Source: Duganella sp. 1224 | GTDB lineage: Bacteria > Pseudomonadota > Gammaproteobacteria > Burkholderiales > Burkholderiaceae_D | Direction: 5' to 3' | DNA: 64,000 nucleotides | Assembly (NCBI RefSeq): GCF_013408245.1 | Contig: NZ_JACBYS010000001.1 | Span: 434,001 to 498,000 of the forward strand | Shown here: piece after piece, positions 37,958 to 46,813 of the stretch | How positions within the stretch are numbered: position 1 is the stretch's first letter | How the letters are laid out: each line of letters starts with the position of its first letter | The notes under the pieces: generated by a model | Database searches by the model: none | Told to the model about the DNA's origin: nothing | Seen by the model: the letters and a program-made list of their open reading frames with translations, nothing else | Position numbers and translations under genes: made by a program

Positions 37958-38510
37958 CCGCCGGGTCTTGCAGCAGTTGCGCGGTCGAGCGCACCTGGCC
38001 GAGGATAGGGAAGATGTGCTGCACCGCAAACTGGTGCATCTCGGCCTTGATGCTGGACATCGCGTCCTCCGCGAACAGCAGCGCATAGCCCAGATCCTGC
38101 GCCGCGCGCGCGGTCGACTCGACGCCGAAATTGGTGGCGATGCCGCCCAATATAATCGTCGTCACACCGCGCCGGCGCAGTTGCTGATCCAGCGACGTGC
38201 CGTGGAACGCGCCCCACTGGCGCTTGTCGATGACGATGTCACCCGGCCGCATGCCCGCCGCCGCGTCAATGTCCCACGCCGACGCCGGCAGCGGCGGCGC
38301 GGACGGATCGCGCCCCACCGGCATATCGGCCGGCTGCTGCCGCAATTCGTTGACCAGCACCCGCACGTACACCACCGTGCCGCCCTGGCGGCGCACCGCC
38401 TCCGCCAGCCGCGCGCTGTTGGCCACCACCTGTTGCGCCGAATGCGGCGCCAGCGTGCGTGCCACATTGCTTTGTTGAAGATCGATCAAGACCAGTGCCG
38501 TTGTTTGCAT
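37950..38510 (-). CDS. Isochorismatase-like hydrolase lacking catalytic Cys
   Basis: 186-aa protein of the isochorismatase/cysteine hydrolase superfamily: the Asp is in LVLIDLQQSN and the Lys in VIDKRQWGAF. The position of the nucleophilic Cys is Gly (GGIATNFGVESTARAA). A missing Cys is also known in true isochorismatases, so the reaction is probably hydrolysis of an enol ether or a related step, not an amidase reaction. Divergent from a TetR regulator whose twin palindromic operators fill the intergenic region, so it is very likely its target. Confidence 0.88.
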   Translation of the reverse strand: MQTTALVLIDLQQSNVARTLAPHSAQQVVANSARLAEAVRRQGGTVVYVRVLVNELRQQPADMPVGRDPSAPPLPASAWDIDAAAGMRPGDIVIDKRQWGAFHGTSLDQQLRRRGVTTIILGGIATNFGVESTARAAQDLGYALLFAEDAMSSIKAEMHQFAVQHIFPILGQVRSTAQLLQDPAAS

Positions 38511-38529
38511 GAGGTTCGCTCCTTAAATG

Positions 38530-38543
38530 TGAGGGTATCCTCA
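38530..38543. promoter_or_regulatory. TetR operator palindrome 1
   Basis: TGAGGGTATCCTCA, an almost perfect 14-bp palindrome located 20 bp upstream of the isochorismatase-like gene start. It pairs with a second very similar palindrome 34 bp away. Likely bound by the adjacent TetR-family regulator. Confidence 0.7.
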
Positions 38544-38563
38544 TATATTCTAGCCTATAATCT

Positions 38564-38577
38564 GAGGATGTCCTCAG
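38564..38577. promoter_or_regulatory. TetR operator palindrome 2
   Basis: TGAGGATGTCCTCA, differing only in its centre from the palindrome at 38530. It overlaps the ATG of the TetR gene at 38568, so binding would block both initiation of the tetR transcript and the divergent promoter between the sites. Confidence 0.7.
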
Positions 38578-39173
38578 AAAATATCCCGCGCCGCAAACCG
38601 CGGCAGCAGCGCGGCGAACAGCGCATGGCCGCCATGCTCGATGCCGCCGCCGCCGTATTCGCGCAATCCGGCTTCGACGCCGCCACCATGACCGCCATCG
38701 CCGAGCGTTCCGGCTCGTCCATCGGCGCGCTGTATCAATACTTCCCCAACAAGCTGGCGCTGGCGCGCGCCTTGCGCGAGCAATACGGCGAGGAGATGGC
38801 GCAGGGCTGGAGCGCGCTGATCGCCGACGCCGCGCAGCTCAGCGTGGCGGCGCTGGCCGACCGCGTGTTCGACCTGATGATCGGCTTTTTCGACGCCCAC
38901 CCGGCGTACCTGACGCTGCTCAACGCCACGCTGGGCTACCAGCGCAACGCCGACGCGCGCCAGCGCCTGCGCGCCCAGCTGGGCGCGGCGCTACGGGAAA
39001 AGAAACCGGAGATGGACGAGGCCGAGGCGCTACGCACCGCCAAGGTGGCGCTGCAGATCGTCAAGGGATTGAATCCGCTGTACGCCGAAGCCAGCGCCGC
39101 CGAGCGGCGCGCGCTCGTGGCGGAATTCAAGCTGGCCTTGCAAGCCTACCTGAAACTGCGCCTGCACAAATGA
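38568..39173 (+). CDS. TetR-family transcriptional regulator
   Basis: 201-aa repressor-type protein: HTH at about 20-65 (MLDAAAAVFAQSGFDAATMT, then SGSSIGALYQYFPNKLALARAL) and a C-terminal helical ligand domain with a segment resembling TetR_C. Start chosen at the ATG at 38568 inside operator 2. It should control itself and the divergent isochorismatase-like gene. Confidence 0.92.
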   Translation: MSSENIPRRKPRQQRGEQRMAAMLDAAAAVFAQSGFDAATMTAIAERSGSSIGALYQYFPNKLALARALREQYGEEMAQGWSALIADAAQLSVAALADRVFDLMIGFFDAHPAYLTLLNATLGYQRNADARQRLRAQLGAALREKKPEMDEAEALRTAKVALQIVKGLNPLYAEASAAERRALVAEFKLALQAYLKLRLHK

Positions 39174-39174
39174 A

Positions 39175-40188
39175 TCACGCGGCCCGGGCCAGCGCCGCCG
39201 CGGCGGGCGCGCCCCACACCTGCTGCGCCACCCGCATCATGTTGCGGCCCAGGACCAGCTCCGCCTCGCTCTCGCGCATGCCGGCGCGGCGCAGCGCGGC
39301 CGGCAGCTCGCGCCACACCTCCGGCGGCGTGAACGTGGGCGGCGCGTCGGCGCGGTAGCCGGCGTGCGCCGGCCACCAGTACGCGGGATCGAACCCGCCC
39401 GGCGGCGTGTCGTCCAGGCCCGGCTGCTGGAAGCAGATATCCAGGCCGATGCCGACGTGCTGCACGCCGACCAGATCGGCGATGTACGCCACATGGCGGG
39501 CGACGTCGGCGGCATCCGGCCGCGCGCTGCCGAGGAAGAAGGACAGGCCGGACACGCACACCACGCCGCCGGTCGCCGCGCAGGCGCGGATCTGCTCATC
39601 GGTGACGTTGCGCCCGTGCGGCGCCAGCGTGTCCGGATTGGCGTGGCTGAAGATCACCGGCTGCGACGCCACGTGCATGATCTCCAGGCTGCACCGGCGG
39701 CCGGTGTGCGAGCAGTCCATCAGGATGCCATGCTCGTTGACCGCCTCCACCATGCGCACGCCCAGCGGCGTCAGGCCGCGCGGCGTGTCGTGGCAGCCGT
39801 CGGCCACACTGTTATTGCGGTTATAGGCGAAATGGATCTGGCGCACGCCCAGCTGCGCGTACAGCGCCACCATGTCCGGCTGCTCCAGCAGCGGCAGCGC
39901 GCCTTCGAGGTCGAAGCCGATCGCCATGCGGCCATCGGCGGCGGCCTGGATGATGTCGTCCACGCTGGACACCAGCGCATAGCGCGCGGGATCGGCGGCG
40001 ATGGTGGCGCGGTAGCCGGCGATCACCGACATCACCTGCGACAGCGGATTCATGTCCGCGCCGACGTTGAGCGACACATAATTGACGCCCGCCGCGTGCA
40101 GCCGGCGGACGGGCGCGAAATCGGCCAGCGGGTGCTGGGGCAGGCAGGCATGGGCGTCCCAATGGATCATGATGGTTTTCTTTGTCAA
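39175..40188 (-). CDS. M19 membrane dipeptidase-like protein
   Basis: 337-aa amidohydrolase-fold protein of family M19 (renal dipeptidase). The metal-binding region near the N-terminus reads DAHACLP, i.e. the Asp of the usual DxHxD pair is Cys here. The downstream Glu (GFDLEGALPLL), the SH of MDCSHTGRR and FSHANPD, and the GIGLDI segment are conserved. It may hydrolyse dipeptides or act on D-amino-acid-containing or other substrates. No signal peptide. Single gene between tetR and the small secreted protein. Confidence 0.88.
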   Translation of the reverse strand: MTKKTIMIHWDAHACLPQHPLADFAPVRRLHAAGVNYVSLNVGADMNPLSQVMSVIAGYRATIAADPARYALVSSVDDIIQAAADGRMAIGFDLEGALPLLEQPDMVALYAQLGVRQIHFAYNRNNSVADGCHDTPRGLTPLGVRMVEAVNEHGILMDCSHTGRRCSLEIMHVASQPVIFSHANPDTLAPHGRNVTDEQIRACAATGGVVCVSGLSFFLGSARPDAADVARHVAYIADLVGVQHVGIGLDICFQQPGLDDTPPGGFDPAYWWPAHAGYRADAPPTFTPPEVWRELPAALRRAGMRESEAELVLGRNMMRVAQQVWGAPAAAALARAA

Positions 40189-40242
40189 AACGGCTATTCT
40201 GCATGATAATGCCTGGAAGCGATCGACAGCGGGGAAATTCTG

Positions 40243-40632
40243 ATGCGTTTATCCGGATGGATGTTGTTGGCCGTCCTGTGCAGCGCCGCCGCGGGCGCCC
40301 AGGAGCGCGGGCAGGACGCTTATCTCGACGCCCAGCCGGCGCCGCCGGCCGCCAGCGCCCTGCGGGACCGCGTCGAGTCGGCCGTCAAAAAAGCCGTCGC
40401 CGAGTCGATCGCGGCCGAACCGGCGCCGTCGCCGTTGGCGCAGCAGCGGCTTGACGCGCAAGCCTTCAGCGCCGCCAGGACGGACGCCATCATGACCGCC
40501 GCCTTCAACGACGCCAAGGTGCCGGACTGCCTGCATGCCGACGGCCTGAAACGCCAGCCGACCTTTTTCCTCGGCGGCTATCTGGCGCTGCCCTTCATCG
40601 CCGTCGCCGCGCTGCGCGGGGTGTGCCACTAG
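40243..40632 (+). CDS. Secreted hypothetical protein
   Basis: 129-aa protein with a signal peptide (SGWMLLAVLCSAAAGAQE) and a possible hydrophobic segment near the C-terminus (YLALPFIAVAALRGVC) with two cysteines that could pair (PDCLHADG and RGVCH). Function unknown. Divergent from the M19 gene. Confidence 0.72.
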   Translation: MRLSGWMLLAVLCSAAAGAQERGQDAYLDAQPAPPAASALRDRVESAVKKAVAESIAAEPAPSPLAQQRLDAQAFSAARTDAIMTAAFNDAKVPDCLHADGLKRQPTFFLGGYLALPFIAVAALRGVCH

Positions 40633-40651
40633 CATGCCTTATACTGTCGGC

Positions 40652-40680
40652 TGATTAGATTAGATTATTAGATTACATTA
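40652..40680. repeat. AT-rich TTAGA-type short tandem repeat
   Basis: A run of imperfect GATTA/TTAGA units ending just before the helicase ATG at 40688. It is unusually AT-rich for this genome and probably keeps the leader unstructured or forms part of the promoter. Confidence 0.5.
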
Positions 40681-40687
40681 GGCCGAT

Positions 40688-41938
<1,251 letters not shown>

Positions 41939-41976
41939 TCGGACCTCAGGCCGCGCCGGCGCGCGCGCAACACGGA

Positions 41977-42321
41977 CTAGCCGCCGACGCGCTTGGGCTT
42001 GTGGCCTAGCCTGGCCAGTTCGGCCATGACACGCTCGCCATGGTCGCCCTGGATTTCCAGCACGCCGTCCTTGACGGTGCCACCGGAGCCGCAGGCGCTG
42101 CGCAGCTGCTTGCCCAGCGCCGCCAGCGCGTCGGCATCGAGCGGCAATCCGCGCACCAGCGTCACGGTCTTGCCGCCACGCCCCTTGGACTCGCGCGACA
42201 CCCGCACATTGCCATCGCCAACCGCCTTGGCCTTGGCGGCCGCCTTGCAGCGGCAGTCGGCCAGCGGCTGGCGGCAGTCCGGGCACATGCGCCCGGTTTC
42301 AGTGGAATAGACCAGGGCCAT
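41977..42321 (-). CDS. yciH: YciH/SUI1-family translation factor
   Basis: 114-aa eIF1/SUI1-like protein: a zinc-ribbon-like N-terminal segment (CPDCRQPLADCRC) and the SUI1 fold (KTVTLVRGLP, CGSGGTVKDGVLEIQGDH). Bacterial YciH influences start codon selection in a minor way. It follows the nucleoside hydrolase gene by 3 bp, probably in one operon. Confidence 0.93.
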   Translation of the reverse strand: MALVYSTETGRMCPDCRQPLADCRCKAAAKAKAVGDGNVRVSRESKGRGGKTVTLVRGLPLDADALAALGKQLRSACGSGGTVKDGVLEIQGDHGERVMAELARLGHKPKRVGG

Positions 42322-42324
42322 GGC

Positions 42325-43287
42325 TTAATCCTTCAACAACCGCGGCATGAACAGGCCGAAGAAGCGCGCCTGGTCCGAGGCCAGGCACACCTGCGCGTTC
42401 GGCTTGCCCGCCTGCTCGCGGGTAAAGCCCTGCTGGTCGACAACGATGCGCAGCGGCGTGACCGGGCAGACGGCCGGATCGAGCAGCCACGCCACCGGCA
42501 CCACGTCGAACAGCGACGGCATATTGCTGGACCACGGCTGGTAAGCGTCGATCCATTGGTGGTAGAGCAGCGCCAGTTGATCGGTGACGGCCGAGCCGTG
42601 GCCGAGCAGGGCGTTGCGCTCCACCTCGTCCAGGCGGATTTGCGTGGAATCGACCGGCATCATCACGATCGGCACACCGGCGGTGAACAGCTTTTGCGCG
42701 GCGGCGATGTCGGAGACGATGTTGTACTCCTTGTCGGCCGGGCGCGCCGGCACGTACTGCGACTTGCGGTAGCCACTGCGCACCGAGCCGCCCATCATCA
42801 CCACCTGCTTGAGCTGGCCGAAGGTGGCAGCATCGCGGTCGATGGCGGCACCGACGTTGGTCAGCGGGCCAAGCGCCAGCAGCGTGATCTGGCCGGGCTG
42901 GCGCTTGATCTGCTCCAGCATGAAGCCGATGGCGTCGACCTGCGGCAGCGGCTTGCCGCGCTGGGCGTAGCGGGCCTGGGTAAAGGGCTGCGGGTTGCCG
43001 GTGGTGCGCACCCCTTGCGCCACCGGGATCGGGCTGTGGCCCGTCTCGCGCAGCATGCGTTCCAGCAGCTGCGCGCGCAGGGCGGTATCGCCCCAGGCGG
43101 TGGTGATGCCGACGATCTCGATCTCCGGGCTTTGCAGCAGCAGGGCGAGGGCGAAAGCGTCGTCGATGTCGTCGCCGATGTCCATGTCGACGATGACTTT
43201 TTGCGGCGCGGCCTGCGCCAGGGCGGCGCAGGACAGGGCCAGCGCGGCGAACAGCGCGCGCAGTGGCCGGGTGAGGGAATAGGGCAT
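42325..43287 (-). CDS. Secreted nucleoside hydrolase (IunH family)
   Basis: 320-aa inosine/uridine-preferring nucleoside hydrolase homologue. The Ca-binding motif is DMDIGDDIDDAFAL near residue 35. A signal peptide (ALFAALALSCAALAQA) shows that it is exported, unlike cytosolic RihA/B/C. It would cleave nucleosides to base and ribose outside the cytoplasm, a salvage role. Located 3 bp before yciH. Confidence 0.9.
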   Translation of the reverse strand: MPYSLTRPLRALFAALALSCAALAQAAPQKVIVDMDIGDDIDDAFALALLLQSPEIEIVGITTAWGDTALRAQLLERMLRETGHSPIPVAQGVRTTGNPQPFTQARYAQRGKPLPQVDAIGFMLEQIKRQPGQITLLALGPLTNVGAAIDRDAATFGQLKQVVMMGGSVRSGYRKSQYVPARPADKEYNIVSDIAAAQKLFTAGVPIVMMPVDSTQIRLDEVERNALLGHGSAVTDQLALLYHQWIDAYQPWSSNMPSLFDVVPVAWLLDPAVCPVTPLRIVVDQQGFTREQAGKPNAQVCLASDQARFFGLFMPRLLKD

Positions 43288-43339
43288 GTAAATCCTTGGT
43301 GCGGTGGAAGCCTGGGATTTTACAGGATGACGGTTTACC

Positions 43340-43384
43340 CCCGCACGGCCAGGCGGGGTCAGACCCCGTACGGGGTCTGACCCC
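43340..43384 (+). repeat. GGTCTGACCCC palindromic repeat, copy 2
   Basis: CCCGCACGGCCAGGC followed by GGGTCAGACCCCGTAC and GGGTCTGACCCC. Same family as 33991 and 48179. It lies downstream of the lipoprotein gene (ends 43409) and upstream of the nucleoside hydrolase gene (starts 43287), where it could act as a terminator between the two leftward units. Confidence 0.88.
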
Positions 43385-43408
43385 TAAGTGGAGGGGCTGG
43401 CGTATCGC

Positions 43409-44056
43409 TCAGGTTGTGGGTTCGCTGGAAAGCGCGATGCGGCGGCGGATGCGCTGCGCCTCGGCGCTGTCGCCAGCTTGTTCGGCGCGCATGGCTTGTA
43501 CCCCGAGCCACGCCAGCAGCGGCCGCCGCCAGCCCTGGGCGGAGGCAGTGTCCACCGCGTTCGCCAGCAGTTGCGGGGTGGCTTTGCCGGCCCGGAACGC
43601 CACGCCGCTGGCCACCAGCTTCGACAACGGGTCGGGGATGGCCTGGATGGCGGCAGTCGGATCGCCCGCCGCCGCCGCCGCCTGATGCTGCGCCGGCAGC
43701 AGCGCGATGTCGGCCGCGCCGGCGTGGCCAGACAAATACGCCGCATAAGCACGGTCGGCGGCGCCGGCATCCTGCGCCAGCCGGTCGTAGCCCGGGCAAG
43801 CCTCAAACACCAGCGCCGCCACGCGCGCCGCGCAGCGCGTCAGCTCGGCGCGGATCAGCAGATCCACCTTGCCGGTGCTGGACAAGGCTTCCCGCGCGCG
43901 CTGGTACTCGGCCGCCTCGACGCGCGCGTTGCCCTCCATGTAGGCGGCGGTGGCGCGCTCGATGCCGTTTTTGGCGTTCATCTGCCAGTCCGGCACCGGC
44001 GGGTTGTTGCCGCAGCCGGCCAGCAGCAGGGCGATGATGACGATGCGCTTGTTCAT
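43409..44056 (-). CDS. Mla-operon-associated lipoprotein, hypothetical
   Basis: 215-aa lipoprotein with lipobox LLLAGC (Cys15) and an Ala-rich, probably helical body; no domain recognised. It overlaps the MlaD-like gene (ATGA), forming a three-gene operon with the permease and MCE protein, so it may be the outer-membrane-side partner of that lipid transporter. I use the ATG at 44056; the in-frame ATG at 44092 lies inside the upstream gene. Confidence 0.8.
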   Translation of the reverse strand: MNKRIVIIALLLAGCGNNPPVPDWQMNAKNGIERATAAYMEGNARVEAAEYQRAREALSSTGKVDLLIRAELTRCAARVAALVFEACPGYDRLAQDAGAADRAYAAYLSGHAGAADIALLPAQHQAAAAAGDPTAAIQAIPDPLSKLVASGVAFRAGKATPQLLANAVDTASAQGWRRPLLAWLGVQAMRAEQAGDSAEAQRIRRRIALSSEPTT

Positions 44057-45021
44057 GGCAGCTTGATCTCCGTGTCGCGCTTGAACGGCCATTTGCGGTT
44101 GATTTCATTGACCAGCTGCTCGACCCGCCGCAAGCTGCTTTCCACCTCGCCGCGCAGCGTGCCCAGATCGGCCGTCGCCTCCTTGGTATTGGACGCCACC
44201 GCCTGTGCCTCCACCAGCACCGCGTCCATCTTCTTCAGCGAATTGCGGGCGTCCGCCAGCAGGCCATTCAGCTGCACGATGGTGGCCTGGGCGTCGGTCA
44301 TCACGCCCTGCTGGCCGAACACCCGCTCGTCCGCGTGGCCGATCAGGCTATCCGCCTTGACCGCCAGCGCGTTGACCGTCACCAGCAGCTTGTTGGCGCG
44401 CTCGGTCAGTTGCTGGGCATTCTTGTCGTCGCCGGCGATCAGGCCCATGGCGCCATGCGGCCCATTCAGCTTGCCGGTGACGCCGGCCACGTTGGCCAGG
44501 CTGGCGGCCAGCGCCGAATTCTCCGCCGTCAGGTCGTTCAGGTTCTGTAGCAGATCCTTGGCGGCCGCCAGCAGGCGCGGGATCTCGGCCGCCGCGTCGC
44601 CCACCAGCAGCGAGCGGGTGGCGCCGTCCTCCAGCGGCGGATCGGTGGGGATGCCGGTGAAGGCGCGCAGCTTGGCGCCGCCCACGATGGCCCGCTCCAG
44701 CGTGAAGATGCTGGAACTGCGCAGCCAGTGGGCATCGTCGCGCGGCACGTCGACCACCACGCGCGCCTTGCCCTCCTTGCTCAGTTCTATGCGCCGCACG
44801 CGGCCGATGGGAAAGCCGGCGAAGGTCACGTCCATGCCCACGGTGACGCCCTCCGAGTCGTCGGCCTGCAAAATCAGCGTCTGGGTCGACTCGAACGCGC
44901 CGCGCGCGTACAGCAGGTAAAGCGCCGATCCCAGCACCAGCGCGGCCAGCAGCACCAGCAGCACGGCGGCCTTGAATTCGGCGTTGCGCACCGGCGCGGC
45001 CTGGTTGATTGGTTCTGTCAT
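44053..45021 (-). CDS. MlaD-family MCE-domain protein
   Basis: 322-aa MCE protein: one N-terminal transmembrane helix (AVLLVLLAALVLGSALYLLY), an MCE domain at about 45-120 (DSEGVTVGMDVTFAGFPIGRV) and a long C-terminal helical region. MlaD proteins form hexameric rings that pass phospholipids between the inner-membrane ABC complex and periplasmic carriers. Here it lies between an MlaE-type permease and a lipoprotein; no ATPase gene is adjacent. Confidence 0.9.
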   Translation of the reverse strand: MTEPINQAAPVRNAEFKAAVLLVLLAALVLGSALYLLYARGAFESTQTLILQADDSEGVTVGMDVTFAGFPIGRVRRIELSKEGKARVVVDVPRDDAHWLRSSSIFTLERAIVGGAKLRAFTGIPTDPPLEDGATRSLLVGDAAAEIPRLLAAAKDLLQNLNDLTAENSALAASLANVAGVTGKLNGPHGAMGLIAGDDKNAQQLTERANKLLVTVNALAVKADSLIGHADERVFGQQGVMTDAQATIVQLNGLLADARNSLKKMDAVLVEAQAVASNTKEATADLGTLRGEVESSLRRVEQLVNEINRKWPFKRDTEIKLP

Positions 45022-45022
45022 A

Positions 45023-45811
45023 TCAGTAGTAATTCCCCATGAGCGAGGCGACTTCGATCAGCAGCATGACGGCAAACAGGCGCACCATGTCCGACAGGCC
45101 GTGGGTCACCTTGTTGCGGTAGCTGGCGCCAAAATAAAACGAGGAGGCCATCGGGATCAGGCCGACGGCCAGGCTGAAGAAGACGATCTTCAGCACCAGG
45201 ATCAGGGTCACGGCAGGATTGAACACCTGGCCGACCACGCGCGTGTAGCCGGCCAGCGCCCATGGCGTGAAGCCGTACAGCGCCAGGTAGGCCAGCACCA
45301 GCGTCAGCACGCAGCTGACCGCCGCCAGCATCCACACGGCGAAGATGCCGGCCGCCACGCGCGGGAAAAAATCGTCGTGCAGCTCGGCCGCCGTCACCTG
45401 GCGCCCGGCGACGCGGCCCTGGGCGAATTCCAGTCCGGCCGGCAGCGTGGTGCGCAGCGCCACGAAGGCGGCGGCGGTCAGCGGCACCAGCTCCAGCACC
45501 AGCACCCGCACCACCATCTCCAGCGCGAAGCGCGACAGGCCATAGCTTTGCGAGGTCACCACCACGATGCGGATCAGCACCAGGCTGACCAGCGCCGACA
45601 GCACGCCATACCACGCCAGATTGGGCGCGGTGTCGGCCACCAGGTGGCCGGCCAGCAGCGGGCGCCGCGCGCGCCCATAGGTGGACGGCGTCAGCGCCAC
45701 CGACAGCATCAGCACCGCGAAGTGCAGCAGCCGCCACCAGCTGTGCAGCCAGCCGACCGCGCCGTGGTGCAGCCGTTGCAGGAGAGGGGGATGGGATGCT
45801 TGCGTGCTCAT
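45023..45811 (-). CDS. MlaE-family ABC permease
   Basis: 262-aa permease with about five to six hydrophobic helices and the MlaE-type core (LELVPLTAAAFVALRTTLPAGLE region and VGLIPMASSFYFGASYRNK). It should form the membrane part of a lipid/organic-solvent transport ABC system. The neighbouring MCE gene follows by 1 bp. No MlaF ATPase gene is in the cluster, so it must share one encoded elsewhere or function differently. Confidence 0.88.
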   Translation of the reverse strand: MSTQASHPPLLQRLHHGAVGWLHSWWRLLHFAVLMLSVALTPSTYGRARRPLLAGHLVADTAPNLAWYGVLSALVSLVLIRIVVVTSQSYGLSRFALEMVVRVLVLELVPLTAAAFVALRTTLPAGLEFAQGRVAGRQVTAAELHDDFFPRVAAGIFAVWMLAAVSCVLTLVLAYLALYGFTPWALAGYTRVVGQVFNPAVTLILVLKIVFFSLAVGLIPMASSFYFGASYRNKVTHGLSDMVRLFAVMLLIEVASLMGNYY

Positions 45812-45851
45812 GTTGGCATATTAGCACCGCCGCGCGCCGGCGCGGCGTACG

Positions 45852-46718
45852 TTACCGCTCTGGGAAGCTGTCGATGATGGCGTCGGCCGCCGCCCGCACG
45901 CGGGCGCTGCGGCTCAAATCGCTGTGCATCACCAGCCAGACGTCGTAATGGTCGACCCGCTCCGGCCACACGCGCACCAGGCGCGGGTCGCCGTCCGCCA
46001 TGTGGCAGGGCAGCTCGGTCACGCCCATGCCCAGCCGCGCCGCCTCGATCAGCGCCAGGCCGCTGTTGACCTCCATCGCCACGCGCGCGTTGTGCACCGG
46101 CTCCAGGCAGATCTTCTGCTGGTGGCGCGGCGCCACCGAGGCCTGGTAGATCACGATGTCATGCCCGGCCAGGCCGTTGCCCGGCACCGGCATGCCGCGC
46201 TCTTGCAGATAGTCCGCCGTGGCGTACAGGCCCATGCTGCGTTTGGTCAGGTGGCGCGAGATCAGGTCCGGGCTGGTCGGCCGCAGCGTGCGCACCGCCA
46301 GGTCGGCCTCGCGCCGCGTCAGGCTGGTGATCTCGGTGCTGGTACTGAGCACGATGCGGATTTCCGGATGCATCACGTGCAGCCGCCGCATGGCGCCGAG
46401 GACGAAGTGCGCGGCCATCGTATCCGAGGTGGTCACGCGCACGCTGCCGGACAGGCGGTTGTCGATGCCCTGCATCTCGCGCTGGAACTGCAGCGCCGCC
46501 TGCTCCATCTTTTCGGCGGCGGCCAGCGCCAGTTCGCCGCCCGGCGTGGCCAGGTAGCCGGACGGCGTGCGCAGGAACAGGCGCGCGCCCAGCGACTTTT
46601 CCAGCGCGTTGAGGCGGCGGCCGACGGTGGCCTGGTCGATGTCCAGCAGCGCGGCGGCCGCGCGCAGCGTGCCTTTGCGGTAGATGGCGAGGAAGATGCG
46701 GGCGTTGTCCCAGTCCAT
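45852..46718 (-). CDS. LysR-family transcriptional regulator
   Basis: 288-aa LysR regulator (HTH DNARIFLAIYRKGTLRAAAALL, then DIDQATVGRRLNALEKSLGA). The ATG at 46718 with GGAGG upstream is preferred over the in-frame ATG at 46748. Divergent from the MFS exporter, with a perfect TGATGCA/TGCATCA inverted repeat between them, so it likely regulates that gene. Confidence 0.92.
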   Translation of the reverse strand: MDWDNARIFLAIYRKGTLRAAAALLDIDQATVGRRLNALEKSLGARLFLRTPSGYLATPGGELALAAAEKMEQAALQFQREMQGIDNRLSGSVRVTTSDTMAAHFVLGAMRRLHVMHPEIRIVLSTSTEITSLTRREADLAVRTLRPTSPDLISRHLTKRSMGLYATADYLQERGMPVPGNGLAGHDIVIYQASVAPRHQQKICLEPVHNARVAMEVNSGLALIEAARLGMGVTELPCHMADGDPRLVRVWPERVDHYDVWLVMHSDLSRSARVRAAADAIIDSFPER

Positions 46719-46740
46719 GGCGGCCTCCGGCGGCGGTTGG

Positions 46741-46758
46741 TGATGCATTTTTGCATCA
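46741..46758. promoter_or_regulatory. Operator-like inverted repeat TGATGCA-N4-TGCATCA
   Basis: Perfect 7-bp arms around a TTTT spacer in the divergent LysR/MFS promoter region, 23 bp upstream of the LysR start. The T-N11-A-like arrangement suits a LysR-type binding site. Confidence 0.6.
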
Positions 46759-46813
46759 GAGCGCCGATGTTATGCGTATTTACTGCATCCCGCAAGCGGC
46801 CTACCATGGCGCC

